DNA from: a virus
Virus record (IMG/VR): IMGVR_UViG_3300011259_000017
Coordinates: 1-37,221 of that record
Length of the DNA: 37,221 nt
Strand: one strand, 5' to 3'
Part shown: one piece after another, positions 28,060-36,062 of the stretch
Layout of the letters: the number at the start of each line of letters is the position of its first letter
How positions within the stretch are numbered: the first letter of the stretch is position 1
Translations under genes and position numbers: made by a program
The notes under the pieces: generated by a model
Told to the model about the DNA's origin: nothing
Database searches by the model: none
The model's input: only the letters and a program-made list of their open reading frames with translations

Positions 28060-29274
28060 TTATATCGTGTGAACCTTTCGTCTAATGTTAGCATGAAACC
28101 CCGCTTTGGTTTTGTACAGACGGTCGCGCACTTCTTCAAGTGTTAACGTATCGCGACCAACTTCACCATAAGTCTTACTGCGCCTTACAACAGTCAAGCA
28201 TGAACGACTACGATAACCTGCATCGTGCGCGTATCTGTCCATTGTTGCTAACTGGTTAAACGATTCAATCTTAACGCCTGCATGCTCTTTGCTAACCATG
28301 TGATGATGAATATGTCCAATATCGATATAGTGATATTCAGTTTCGCCATAATCTTGTCTGAAATCCGTAACCATAACATCGCCTAAGTTTTTAGGACGGC
28401 ACTTATCAGAGTGATGACACATAACAAACGTATTACCCATTCGATAAGGGATAAAAATACACTCGTTGTTCAATACCGTAACTCGTTCAGTTTCTTTAAA
28501 CATTGCGTCTAAATGAACAGCCATCCAAATATCATTAGTGCGCGAGTGATTACCTTGATTAATTATCACGTCAACGTATTTAAAATGAGTCAATGCCTTC
28601 TTAACAATCCATTCCATAGTTCGACGATATGCCTTAATCATTTTTGGATAACGGGTATCATAATCTAGGTCGTGGCCACTCGCCTCAGTCTTGGCGCTAA
28701 AGTTTTCGTAGTGCGTCATATCTCCCATATCTTGTATAACGCAACGTTCATAACCCTCGTTTCGTTCGATGTGCCAACCCATCGCAGCGCACAATTCACG
28801 CTCAGCAATTTCCAAGTCAAAATCGTGACCAACTTCCTTGTCATACGCGACCATGCCCAGGTGAGCATCACCGATATTAAACCAAGGAATTACGTCTGTG
28901 TTTAAATCTGGCTTATCAAATTGCGGTAAATCATTTAACGGTATTGGCGTTGTTTTCTCTTTCACATGCTCGTTAAACATTTCCATCAACGTGTCGATTG
29001 TGCGGCTAGTTTTAACCCACTCCATGACTGTGCCAGTTGAACCGTCTTCTTTGTCTTTGTGCCTGACAAGCGTGGAATACCCCTTAACCAGTTGCGAGTC
29101 AGGGTTGTTATAATAACGGTCGTTTTCTGGGTCGAACCCGGTAGCAACAAGTTTTGCTTTACGTCTTGATATAGTTCGCGGATTTACTTCAAATTCCTTT
29201 GCTATATCGGCAACGCTTTTACCTTCTGTTAACGCCTTTTTTAACGCATCGTCTGAAAATGTATATGGTCGCAT
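28060..29274 (-). CDS. Metallophosphoesterase with N-terminal HTH
   Basis: A 404-residue protein. Residues 10-45 form a helix-turn-helix (KSVADIAKEFEVNPRTISRR). Residues 133 onward show all calcineurin-like phosphoesterase motifs: GDAH (135-138), GDMTH (184-188), GNHSR (241-245), CHHSD and GHIHHH, which bind two metal ions. Such enzymes in phages may act on nucleic acids or nucleotides. AAAGGATG precedes the ATG, 3 bases after the upstream gene's stop. Fusion with a DNA-binding domain suggests a DNA substrate, an inference. Confidence 0.85.
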   Translation of the reverse strand: MRPYTFSDDALKKALTEGKSVADIAKEFEVNPRTISRRKAKLVATGFDPENDRYYNNPDSQLVKGYSTLVRHKDKEDGSTGTVMEWVKTSRTIDTLMEMFNEHVKEKTTPIPLNDLPQFDKPDLNTDVIPWFNIGDAHLGMVAYDKEVGHDFDLEIAERELCAAMGWHIERNEGYERCVIQDMGDMTHYENFSAKTEASGHDLDYDTRYPKMIKAYRRTMEWIVKKALTHFKYVDVIINQGNHSRTNDIWMAVHLDAMFKETERVTVLNNECIFIPYRMGNTFVMCHHSDKCRPKNLGDVMVTDFRQDYGETEYHYIDIGHIHHHMVSKEHAGVKIESFNQLATMDRYAHDAGYRSRSCLTVVRRSKTYGEVGRDTLTLEEVRDRLYKTKAGFHANIRRKVHTI

Positions 29275-29276
29275 TT

Positions 29277-29474
29277 TTATTCATCCTTTGTTAATTTAAA
29301 AAATGTTGCATCACGCCTAACGGTCACAAAACGCCCGTCAATCAATTCTAAGACCTCAATTCCTTTATTCACCTTAACGGCTAGGTTCTCCTTAGTTATC
29401 CCCGCAGAATCACACAGGGTTCGCCTATCGATACCTTTTGATTCAGCTAGATTTATTAATTCGGTTAGTTTCAT
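29277..29474 (-). CDS. Small hypothetical protein, possible DNA-binding
   Basis: A 65-residue protein (MKLTELINLAESKGIDRRTL start) with 'LCDSAGITKENLAVKVNKGI', which could form a helix-turn-helix, and a short beta wing (DGRFVTVRRD). AAGG precedes the ATG. It ends 3 bases before the phosphoesterase start, in the same operon. Confidence 0.65.
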   Translation of the reverse strand: MKLTELINLAESKGIDRRTLCDSAGITKENLAVKVNKGIEVLELIDGRFVTVRRDATFFKLTKDE

Positions 29475-29483
29475 AATTCTACC

Positions 29484-29615
29484 TTAATAATATATTTTTC
29501 GGATGCGGCGGCTAAAATCAAGTCTAGCTCTGTAATTATCATAGCGAGAAAACCAGTAATTAATAGCTATCACCTCGTGATACTGCTTATTGAATGTTGT
29601 TTTTGATATACTCAC
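29484..29615 (-). CDS. Small basic protein with GTG start
   Basis: A 43-residue protein (MSISKTTFNKQYHEVIAINY, then 'WFSRYDNYRARLDFSRRIRK') rich in Arg and Tyr. GTG start preceded by GCGGAGGA and overlapping the previous stop (GTGA), good evidence of coupling. No family recognised. Confidence 0.55.
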   Translation of the reverse strand: MSISKTTFNKQYHEVIAINYWFSRYDNYRARLDFSRRIRKIYY

Positions 29616-29983
29616 TTTAAATCCTCCGCAGTTATGCCTAGTGCCTTGTTTAGATTGACAACGTCTTTCTTGCTCAGCCTAATATCGCTTATGTTATAAT
29701 CGGCATCTAAAATAACAACTCCACCGCCATCATCATCGATTTTTATACTCTCAATATCACTGTCACTCCACTCTACCGACTTAATGTCGAATGGTTTGCG
29801 TGGGATTGGTGTTGAGGAAATACACAAGCCGTTGCATTCATATTTAACCTGCAACACCAACCCGCAAAGAATTTGTGCAAACCTATCATTTTCAAAAGTA
29901 ACATCCCCATGAAATGTTACAAAATAATGAGTAGCCCACTCAGGCGCCAAATCAATTTCTTTCTGTGTTAATGGTCTGTTCAT
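29612..29983 (-). CDS. Hypothetical early protein
   Basis: A 123-residue acidic protein from ATG 29983 (MNRPLTQKEIDLAPEWATHY); a TTG at 30007 is less likely. The start resembles a group of small phage proteins opening with 'PLT..E...AP..AT.Y.'. The end is Asp-rich (IKIDDDGGGVVILDADYN). Part of a run of short leftward genes; function unknown. Confidence 0.65.
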   Translation of the reverse strand: MNRPLTQKEIDLAPEWATHYFVTFHGDVTFENDRFAQILCGLVLQVKYECNGLCISSTPIPRKPFDIKSVEWSDSDIESIKIDDDGGGVVILDADYNISDIRLSKKDVVNLNKALGITAEDLK

Positions 29984-29994
29984 TTGTTTGCTAC

Positions 29995-30255
29995 TTAAAT
30001 CTCGCAAGATTGTATAAATTTGATAGCGCTTTCTCTATCTAGTTTTAAAACAAAAATTAAAATCTCTTTAGGTATAGCATAATTATTAGAGTTAATATCA
30101 ATCATGCAAATACCATCCGTTTGTTGAACTATACCCCATCCATCCCCTAATTTATCTTCAATTATTTTATCTAATTCAATGTTCAACTCCTTTAACTGCC
30201 CCTCAAGCTTGAAAAATCTATCTATAATTTTTTCTTCTTTTTTACTCATTTCCAT
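29995..30255 (-). CDS. Hypothetical early protein
   Basis: An 86-residue charged protein (MEMSKKEEKIIDRFFKLEGQ start) whose first 35 residues form a coiled coil; later 'DGICMIDINSNNYAIPKEIL' is beta. ATG 30249 is an alternative start. Part of the small-gene early operon; no family recognised. Confidence 0.65.
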   Translation of the reverse strand: MEMSKKEEKIIDRFFKLEGQLKELNIELDKIIEDKLGDGWGIVQQTDGICMIDINSNNYAIPKEILIFVLKLDRESAIKFIQSCEI

Positions 30256-30267
30256 TTACCGTTTTGG

Positions 30268-30501
30268 TTATTTGTTAAGTTTTTGTTTTACATCATCCCA
30301 TACGCAATTTTCAACAAGGCATATATTGCTCAACTCGGCAAGTGGTACTGTTACCATTCTAGTGCCATGGTGATACGCATTGTCGTCGCCCACTAAACTC
30401 CTATAGTAAACTCCGCATTGAGCTATATTATCAGTTAACTGATCGTACTCTCTTTGTGTAAATACTTTGTATCCGAAAAAATTCATAATACGTTTAATCA
30501 T
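30268..30501 (-). CDS. Hypothetical early protein
   Basis: A 77-residue protein (MIKRIMNFFGYKVFTQREYD start), with TTGGAG upstream inside the previous gene and a 4-base overlap with it. The N-terminus is amphipathic and may touch membrane. No motif recognised. Confidence 0.6.
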   Translation of the reverse strand: MIKRIMNFFGYKVFTQREYDQLTDNIAQCGVYYRSLVGDDNAYHHGTRMVTVPLAELSNICLVENCVWDDVKQKLNK

Positions 30502-30728
30502 AATAACTTTAACTCCAATTTAGTTATATCTGAATACATTCCCCTAAAATCTGACTCGTACAAGCCTTGTGCTTTTAGCATCCTTATCTTAGAGCGTATA
30601 AGGTCAATTTCACGCTGAATCTCGCTATTGTTTTCTTCCTTTAACTTTCTTCTTAGGTTGTTGCGTTTGATATGAGTGCCGCTTATTTGCGACACCATTA
30701 ATTCTATTTCTTGTTCGGTGTAAGCCAT
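30498..30728 (-). CDS. Coiled-coil early protein
   Basis: A 76-residue protein, highly charged and helical throughout (MAYTEQEIELMVSQISGTHI, then 'NNLRRKLKEENNSEIQREID'). Overlaps both neighbours (1 and 4 bases). No family recognised. Confidence 0.65.
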   Translation of the reverse strand: MAYTEQEIELMVSQISGTHIKRNNLRRKLKEENNSEIQREIDLIRSKIRMLKAQGLYESDFRGMYSDITKLELKLL

Positions 30729-30955
30729 TATGCAAACACCAAAGTTTCAGATTCTTCAACCTGCATAGCTTGGTTATAAAACGCTACCAGTTGAGGGTAT
30801 ACAGCTTTAAATGAACGACCTGTTAATTCTAAACCTGCAATTAACGCTTGAGCTTTTATTGCAGAAAGAGAAGATTTTAAACGGTACATATCCAAAAGGT
30901 TGATTGCTTGTTTCATAACTTCTGTTTTTGCGTCTGTAAATTTAAGTGTTTTCAT
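30728..30955 (-). CDS. Hypothetical early protein, first gene of the operon
   Basis: A 75-residue helical protein (MKTLKFTDAKTEVMKQAINL start), with GGAGAGAAG as ribosome site. It is the first gene after the promoter at 31003-31030 and a leader with the GGTTAGGCAATAA motif, so probably the most strongly expressed of this early run. No family recognised. Confidence 0.7.
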   Translation of the reverse strand: MKTLKFTDAKTEVMKQAINLLDMYRLKSSLSAIKAQALIAGLELTGRSFKAVYPQLVAFYNQAMQVEESETLVFA

Positions 30956-30972
30956 AATCTTCTCTCCGTTTC

Positions 30973-30993
30973 GTTAAGCCTTATTGCCTAACC
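30973..30993 (-). promoter_or_regulatory. Leader motif shared with the cassette 4 leader
   Basis: GGTTAGGCAATAAGGCTTA in the 5' leader of the 30955 gene; the cassette 4 leader on the other strand has the same 19 bases with one change. Both lie shortly before the ribosome site. Confidence 0.4.
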
Positions 30994-31002
30994 GATGAAT
31001 TC

Positions 31003-31030
31003 ATTATACTAGGGTAATTTGATAATACAA
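31003..31030 (-). promoter_or_regulatory. Early leftward promoter
   Basis: TTGTAT (31030-31025), 16 bases, TATAAT (31008-31003, consensus -10). Drives the small early genes from 30955. It lies at the edge of the iteron region. Confidence 0.6.
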
Positions 31031-31061
31031 GGGTTAATTTGAAAATAATTTGGCAAATAGT

Positions 31062-31325
31062 GCAGATAGTTACAGATAGTATTGGTTCACTATCTGCAAC
31101 CCCTTGTTTTTCCTTATTAATTTATACAAATAGAGAGATAGTAATATATATATATTATATTTTTAATTTATTAAAAAAGTGTATATAGCTATCTTATATC
31201 TATCTATTTAATACTTATTTATATATATACTATTTAACTACTAGTCACTATCTGACTATCTGCACTATTTTTTATATAAATCAATAGTTTACAGATAGTA
31301 GAGGCTCACTATCTGTCACTATCTG
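31062..31325. repeat. Iteron array with AT-rich core, candidate replication origin
   Basis: Eight copies of the octamer ACTATCTG or its complement CAGATAGT: 31063, 31073, 31089, 31247, 31255, 31292, 31308, 31318. The left cluster forms GCAGATAGT/ACTATCTGC arms (31062-31070 and 31089-31097). The right cluster has ACAGATAGT/ACTATCTGT (31291-31299 and 31308-31316). Between them about 150 bp is nearly all A and T. There is no gene from 30956 to 31373. The primase gene is adjacent. This is the usual build of an iteron origin with an unwinding element. Confidence 0.7.
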
Positions 31326-31340
31326 CTAACTATTAGATAT

Positions 31341-31363
31341 AAAAAAACCTCAATTAAGAGGTT
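31341..31363 (-). terminator. Terminator of the primase gene
   Basis: Leftward RNA AACCTC (31363-31358), loop TTAATT, GAGGTT (31351-31346), then T tract (31347-31341), 11 bases after the primase stop. Confidence 0.8.
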
Positions 31364-31373
31364 TTCGTTGTTT

Positions 31374-33563
31374 TTACTTCAAGGAGTATTTTGTCGTCAC
31401 CTTGTGATTTTTGGCTACGCAGTCCTCCTTTTTTATTAAACCCATACTAACTAGTTTTTCCAAAACAGCTAAAACGTCTTTTTTCTCAGCAGGCCTACAA
31501 CGATTTGCAATAACACCAAGTGTCACTCCGTCTTCTTGTGACTCGATAACGGTCTGTATTTTAACCGCTAGTCCGTCCGCTGATTTTTCCATATTGGAGT
31601 AGGCGAGTTTTATTTTCTTATCTATGTCTTTCTTTGCAAGCTCAAACGCCCATGTAATATGCTCGTCTGTTCTTACCCCGTCACCAATAGCAAGTATAAA
31701 ACTTAATTTTGATGTTATCTCATAGCCACGTCTTGGAATTGCTTCTAAACCGTTGTCTTTTGATTCCTCTGCCATATCCCAAAAGTATTGATAAACCTCG
31801 TCAAGTTTTGATACAGCGCTTGGCGTGCTTTTTATTGGTGACTTTGCGCCGTAGTTTTCAACGCGCCATCCTGTTTGCCCTGCCAATGCTTTTAACTTCA
31901 ATTCCATTTGCATTGACATTTTTGGTTTTTTAAATCCTTTTTTACGCTTTGGGTTGTTTTCTGGCTCGTCAAATATCATCGAGCGACTGATAAATCCGTT
32001 TGTTGCAATCTCGTATGTTACTAGGTCGTTAAACGTGACAGGAGTCGTGTAACCAATCATAGCGAGAAATGGCATTTCTAAACCTTTGTCGATGTTCTCT
32101 ACTGCATACTCAAGCTGTTTAATTCGTTGTACTGTTAGCTCGTCTGCCTCGTTATCTTCTTTTTTCTTTATGCAGAATGATAATTCCTTTTTCATTTCTC
32201 GCATTAGGTCATCTTTTAAGTCCCCACTTACTGGTAAATAAGAATTGGCTTTACTGTATACGCTCATTATTAAACCGATAACGCCCTCTAAGTAGGTAGC
32301 GCCGGATTTTCCTGCATTTGTTATTTTCTTTAATACGATGCCTAATTCATCGACTGAGTAAAAAGCCGCTTGATGGCGCACAAGGTTTCGTACAATCTCT
32401 TGCTCTGATTTAATATTACCGTGTACCGCTTGTGACATATCAGCAACACGCATGCACTCAAGGAAAGCTTGTTGTACTGCCTCTTTACCTGTTGAACTTC
32501 CTGCAACACAGAATGTTAATAAGTTGGCCGTCATGCCGTCTTGTTCGTCTATGTAACGTAATCCTGCAATGTTGCCAACTGCTTGTATAGCGGCTGCAAC
32601 GGCTAGATTTTCTCTAGGATACAAACATTGGTCGTTTATCCATTGTGTTAATTCACCGACAAAGCCCGGTGGGCGTTTTAAATCTACAATAGCGGTTTCG
32701 GTTGATTTGAATTCAACATCAGATACAAATTCAACTTCTTGCTGATAACCGCCTGATTCAGCTAGATTGATAACTGTACCAAGTTTAACTGGTGTGTCTG
32801 ACTTGCCAAATGAGTGCCAATGCTTATTCATCGCGCCAGAGTTGTACTTACTGCCTTTTTGACTCCAGTCGTCCCAAAGGTCGAACCCTGCACCGCCTAA
32901 AGTTTCATGGATTGCCATACCGACACGAACCCAGTTATCGTAATCAATATCAGGGTCTATAAAGGAAAGCATTTCTTCTACGTCTTTATCGTCAACGTCT
33001 ACTGTGCCAATATTGGTAGCCACTCGTACCTTGTTTGGTTTTCTTAACATGTCTATTAACGATGTTGGTGCGTCTGTAACTTCGTCTGGACTTCCTTTTT
33101 CAGTTTCATATACATTGCCGCTTGCATGTAAAGAGTCCGAGCCAACGACAAACCCACTTGATTTAAAGTCAATGCCTTTATGTGTTTCTAAATGTGACAA
33201 TAAAGAAACATCTTTAGGTGCTTTAAAATATATGTGCCAACCTCCGCCACCTGTTGCGACTACGAATTGTGATTGATCATAATATTCCTGTACCTGTGCA
33301 AGGCTTCCGCCGTTGCGTGGGTCTATATCTATAATAATGTAGCCGTAGCAAAGAACACCAAAACCAGTTTTAAAGTGGCCTAATTCGTCCATAATATCTA
33401 ACTGTTCGTCTGACCATGTTGGCGTATGTTGCCAGTTAGACGCTATTGGGTGTTTAAAAAATGATTCACACTCTGGATTCCCACAGTCGCACAAATCATC
33501 TTTCGCGCCATGTAGACCAAATACTTTAAACCCTGCCTCTATATAATCGTAATGGTTAGCCAT
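31374..33563 (-). CDS. Primase-polymerase with C-terminal ATPase domain
   Basis: A 729-residue replication protein. The N-terminal prim-pol domain has DxD (Asp79, Asp81 in YIIIDIDPRNGG), the 'GGGGWHIYF' motif (His110) and 'SSGFVVGSDSLHASGNVYE'. A PriCT-like linker follows at about 195-265 (DPDIDYDNWVRVGMAIHETL). Then a domain with Walker A GSSTGKE (355-361), resembling DUF3987-type ATPases. It should prime and perhaps unwind at the adjacent iterons. TTGGAG precedes the ATG, 3 bases after the Cro-like gene. The C-terminus looks like a winged-helix (about 680-725). Confidence 0.85.
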   Translation of the reverse strand: MANHYDYIEAGFKVFGLHGAKDDLCDCGNPECESFFKHPIASNWQHTPTWSDEQLDIMDELGHFKTGFGVLCYGYIIIDIDPRNGGSLAQVQEYYDQSQFVVATGGGGWHIYFKAPKDVSLLSHLETHKGIDFKSSGFVVGSDSLHASGNVYETEKGSPDEVTDAPTSLIDMLRKPNKVRVATNIGTVDVDDKDVEEMLSFIDPDIDYDNWVRVGMAIHETLGGAGFDLWDDWSQKGSKYNSGAMNKHWHSFGKSDTPVKLGTVINLAESGGYQQEVEFVSDVEFKSTETAIVDLKRPPGFVGELTQWINDQCLYPRENLAVAAAIQAVGNIAGLRYIDEQDGMTANLLTFCVAGSSTGKEAVQQAFLECMRVADMSQAVHGNIKSEQEIVRNLVRHQAAFYSVDELGIVLKKITNAGKSGATYLEGVIGLIMSVYSKANSYLPVSGDLKDDLMREMKKELSFCIKKKEDNEADELTVQRIKQLEYAVENIDKGLEMPFLAMIGYTTPVTFNDLVTYEIATNGFISRSMIFDEPENNPKRKKGFKKPKMSMQMELKLKALAGQTGWRVENYGAKSPIKSTPSAVSKLDEVYQYFWDMAEESKDNGLEAIPRRGYEITSKLSFILAIGDGVRTDEHITWAFELAKKDIDKKIKLAYSNMEKSADGLAVKIQTVIESQEDGVTLGVIANRCRPAEKKDVLAVLEKLVSMGLIKKEDCVAKNHKVTTKYSLK

Positions 33564-33731
33564 TTATTTCTCCAAGTAGTCAGATAGTTTTTTTATCACT
33601 TCATAACTAGGATTTAACTTTACCCCTTTTCTTATAGCTGACAAGTAAGCGCCCGTAACGCCTATATCTGCGGCTACCTTTGTTAAGTTTTTATCTTGTA
33701 ACTTTTCTTTTATTTCTTCTAATGCAAGCAT
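33564..33731 (-). CDS. Cro-like helix-turn-helix protein
   Basis: A 55-residue protein (58 if started at ATG 33740, which sits directly against the ribosome site; ATG 33731 is 9 bases farther and better spaced). The helix-turn-helix is at about residues 15-36, 'NLTKVAADIGVTGAYLSAIR', with the recognition helix GAYLSAIRKG. It is the first gene behind the leftward of two overlapping promoters and ends 3 bases from the primase start. Size and place suggest a Cro-type regulator that may bind the GGTTGACA repeats at its own promoter. Confidence 0.75.
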   Translation of the reverse strand: MLALEEIKEKLQDKNLTKVAADIGVTGAYLSAIRKGVKLNPSYEVIKKLSDYLEK

Positions 33732-33780
33732 CTTTTTCATCCTTTTTTGTAATTTAATTTAATTATTTCTAATCTGATGG

Positions 33781-33809
33781 TTGACATATTAAAACTACTG
33801 GTTTAAATT
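33781..33809 (+). promoter_or_regulatory. Rightward promoter of the recombination genes
   Basis: TTGACA (33781-33786), 17 bases, TAAATT (33804-33809). Its -35 lies within an inverted repeat, GGTTGACA (33779-33786) and TGTCAACC (33809-33816). Confidence 0.6.
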
Positions 33810-33814
33810 GTCAA
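33786..33814 (-). promoter_or_regulatory. Leftward promoter of the Cro-like and primase genes
   Basis: Minus strand TTGACA (33814-33809), 17 bases, TAATAT (33791-33786). Each promoter's -10 touches or overlaps the other's -35, so they face each other and polymerase should occupy only one at a time. Confidence 0.65.
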
Positions 33815-33844
33815 CCGTTGAAGACAAAAAGAGGAAATAAAAAA

Positions 33845-34639
33845 ATGACAAATTCTTTGTTATCTAGTATCACCAAGCCGCAGGCTAGACCTGCAATTAT
33901 TACAATAACGGGCGATCCCGGCGTAGGTAAAACCGTGCTGGCTGCAACGTTCCCTAAGCCTATTTTTATCCGTGCAGAGGATGGCATGGAATCAATCGGA
34001 TTAGATAAACGTCCAGACGCTTTTCCAGTGTTGGACTCAGTAGGTGCATTATGGCAGCAGCTAAAAACGCTTATTGATGAAGACCACGGTTACAAAACGT
34101 TAATCATTGATTCTGTTACACAGCTAGAAACTATGTTTGCAGAGCATATAATGGAAACCGACCCTAAGAAACCTAAAAGCTTAGCGCAAGCAAACGGCGG
34201 TTATGGTGCAGGTTATAGCGCAGTTTCAGCCTTACATGGTCGAGTTCGCAAAGCGGCAAAGATACTAAACGAGCGTAAAGGTATGTTTGTTGTATTCATT
34301 GCTCACAGTGAAACGTCAACTATTGAGTTACCAGACCAAGACCCATACAGCCGTTACGATTTACGTTTACATAAAAAGTCTGTGCCACACTATGCCGACA
34401 ATGTTGATATGGTCGCATACTTACGCCTTGAAACATTTACAACTGGTGACGGTGAGCGTAAAAAAGCTATTTCAAGCGGTCAACGTATTGCGGTGTGTCA
34501 TACTGATGCAGCACAAATAAGTAAAAACCGTTACGGTATTACACAACCAGTAAACGTAAGCGAAGGTGTGAACCCGTTTATTGAATTTATTCCGGCACTA
34601 ACGCCAACAACTAATTTAAACAAAGAAGAAGGTAAATAA
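33845..34639 (+). CDS. RecA-like ATPase, Sak4-type annealing protein
   Basis: A 264-residue protein from ATG 33845 (GAGG 10 bases upstream); the TTG at 33818 lies at the transcript start and is rejected. Walker A at 23-30 (GDPGVGKT), Walker B in 'YKTLIIDSVTQLE', and later 'MFVVFIAHSE' and 'DNVDMVAYLRL' as in RecA-core proteins of the Sak4 group. With the next genes it forms an ATPase, ssDNA-binding, exonuclease set for recombination. No N-terminal or C-terminal extra domain. Confidence 0.8.
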   Translation: MTNSLLSSITKPQARPAIITITGDPGVGKTVLAATFPKPIFIRAEDGMESIGLDKRPDAFPVLDSVGALWQQLKTLIDEDHGYKTLIIDSVTQLETMFAEHIMETDPKKPKSLAQANGGYGAGYSAVSALHGRVRKAAKILNERKGMFVVFIAHSETSTIELPDQDPYSRYDLRLHKKSVPHYADNVDMVAYLRLETFTTGDGERKKAISSGQRIAVCHTDAAQISKNRYGITQPVNVSEGVNPFIEFIPALTPTTNLNKEEGK

Positions 34640-34641
34640 TC

Positions 34642-35172
34642 ATGTCATTTTGGAACTTAAACGATAATACAGAGCAGTTAAACACAACTGGTACATTTGA
34701 ATCTGCGGGTGGCGATATGGAGCCAATACCTGCAAAAACTCAGGTTAAAGCGGTTATTGATGAAGCTAAATTGGACGACTATGAAGGCGACCAATACATT
34801 AGCTTGCGATGGTCAATCTTAGCGCCAGAAGAATACAAAAACCGTAAAGTGTTTCAGAAAGTACGTGTATTTGAATCAGACCCTAAAAAACAAGATAAAG
34901 CTAAACGTATGCTTGCAGCTATTGCAGCTAATGCGGGCGGCGGCTTGCTACAAGAAGCTGACCCAACATCTGGAATCGCGCTACAAAAACATTTGTTAAT
35001 GAAACCAATGGTTATTATGTTGCAGGTTTGGGCAATGGAACAAGACGACGGAACAACACGTAAGGGCAATTGGGTTAGCGCTGTTAGTCCGTTAAACAAT
35101 CAAGCAGCACCACAGCAGCAAGCACAACAGGCACAACCTGCGCTAAACGATGACTTCGATGGTGGATTTTAA
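34642..35172 (+). CDS. ssDNA-binding-like protein (DUF669 type)
   Basis: A 176-residue protein. An OB-like core (about 20-130) with 'YEGDQYISLRWSILAPEEYKNRKVFQKVRVFES' and a flexible Gln/Ala-rich linker (AAPQQQAQQAQPALNDDFDG) ending in the acidic tip DDFDGGF, like the protein-binding tail of bacterial SSB. AAGAAGG precedes the ATG, 2 bases after the ATPase stop. It probably coats ssDNA and recruits the neighbouring recombinase. Family name by resemblance. Confidence 0.75.
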   Translation: MSFWNLNDNTEQLNTTGTFESAGGDMEPIPAKTQVKAVIDEAKLDDYEGDQYISLRWSILAPEEYKNRKVFQKVRVFESDPKKQDKAKRMLAAIAANAGGGLLQEADPTSGIALQKHLLMKPMVIMLQVWAMEQDDGTTRKGNWVSAVSPLNNQAAPQQQAQQAQPALNDDFDGGF

Positions 35173-35184
35173 TTAACCAACTGC

Positions 35185-35219
35185 AAGGAGCGCCCTAGTA
35201 ATAGGGCGTTTTATTTATT
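35185..35219 (+). promoter_or_regulatory. Shine-Dalgarno separated from its start by a hairpin
   Basis: AAGGAG (35185-35190) is followed at once by hairpin CGCCCTA-GTAA-TAGGGCG (35191-35208) and then TTTTATTTATT before ATG 35220. Folding would bring the site to 11 bases from the start. The same hairpin plus T tract could also work as a weak terminator. Confidence 0.55.
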
Positions 35220-36062
35220 ATGGAACAAAGAAGCAAAGAATGGTTTTTAGCCCGTAAGGGTAAAATAACTGGCAGTATGGTTGGCGCAGCTTTAGGGGTT
35301 AATCCTTGGTCTAAACCAGATGATGCTATGCGTAGAATGGTTAGAGATTATTGCGATCAACCTAGCGAGTTTACCGGTAACATTGCAACCGAATACGGAA
35401 CTAATAACGAGCCTAACGCGACAGAAGACTACCAATTTGAAACTGGTAACACTGTTGTAGAAGTTGGTTTTATTCAGCACAGCGATTGGCTTGGTGCTTC
35501 ACCTGATGGGTTAATCGGCGATGATGGCGTATTGGAAATTAAATGCCCATACGGTATGCGAGACGCTAAAAACGAAAGTGATTTTAAAAGTATTGACGAT
35601 CAACCTCACTATTACGCACAAATGCAAATTGAAATGTTATCAACTGGCCGTGAATGGTGTGATTTTTACCAGTGGTCTGCTTATGCGTCTAAACTTGAGC
35701 GTGTTAACTTTGACCCGTTTTGGATTGAAGAAAATTTACCTAAGCTAAAAGCGTTTTACGATAAATATTTAATTGAGCGCGAGCCGGATAACGCATGGAG
35801 ATACATAGACGGAGGTCAATTAGTTTACAATTACAAACTAAAAAAAGCCGCTTTTGATGTTGCTAAGCAGGAGTTTGAGGAAGCCAAAAACGCATTAATT
35901 GAAGCGGCAGACGGTAAATCATGCACTATCGGTGATGTTAAAGTGACAATGGTTAATAAAAAAGGCTCTATTTCTTACGCTAATGCGGTTAAAGATTTAT
36001 TGCCGGATGCTGACTTGTCAAAATACGAGGGTAAAACCTCACAATCTTGGAGAATTACATAA
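35220..36062 (+). CDS. YqaJ/lambda-exonuclease-like recombinase nuclease
   Basis: A 280-residue nuclease. The N-terminus 'EWFLARKGKITGSMVGAALG' is typical of YqaJ. Catalytic residues are Asp96 in 'GASPDGLIG', Glu106 and Lys108 in 'VLEIKCPYG', and 'HYYAQMQIEM' follows, all as in the PD-(D/E)XK fold. It should degrade one DNA strand to give 3' tails for annealing. No ribosome site lies in the usual place; one lies behind a hairpin. Its stop overlaps the helicase start by one base. Confidence 0.85.
   Translation: MEQRSKEWFLARKGKITGSMVGAALGVNPWSKPDDAMRRMVRDYCDQPSEFTGNIATEYGTNNEPNATEDYQFETGNTVVEVGFIQHSDWLGASPDGLIGDDGVLEIKCPYGMRDAKNESDFKSIDDQPHYYAQMQIEMLSTGREWCDFYQWSAYASKLERVNFDPFWIEENLPKLKAFYDKYLIEREPDNAWRYIDGGQLVYNYKLKKAAFDVAKQEFEEAKNALIEAADGKSCTIGDVKVTMVNKKGSISYANAVKDLLPDADLSKYEGKTSQSWRIT

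Noticed and set aside
31123-31131. DnaA-like site TTATACAAA
   Set aside because: Two mismatches in a very AT-rich stretch; chance match and not used as evidence for the origin.
31062-31325. CRISPR array
   Set aside because: The repeats are 8-9 bases, occur in both orientations and have irregular spacing, unlike CRISPR repeats.
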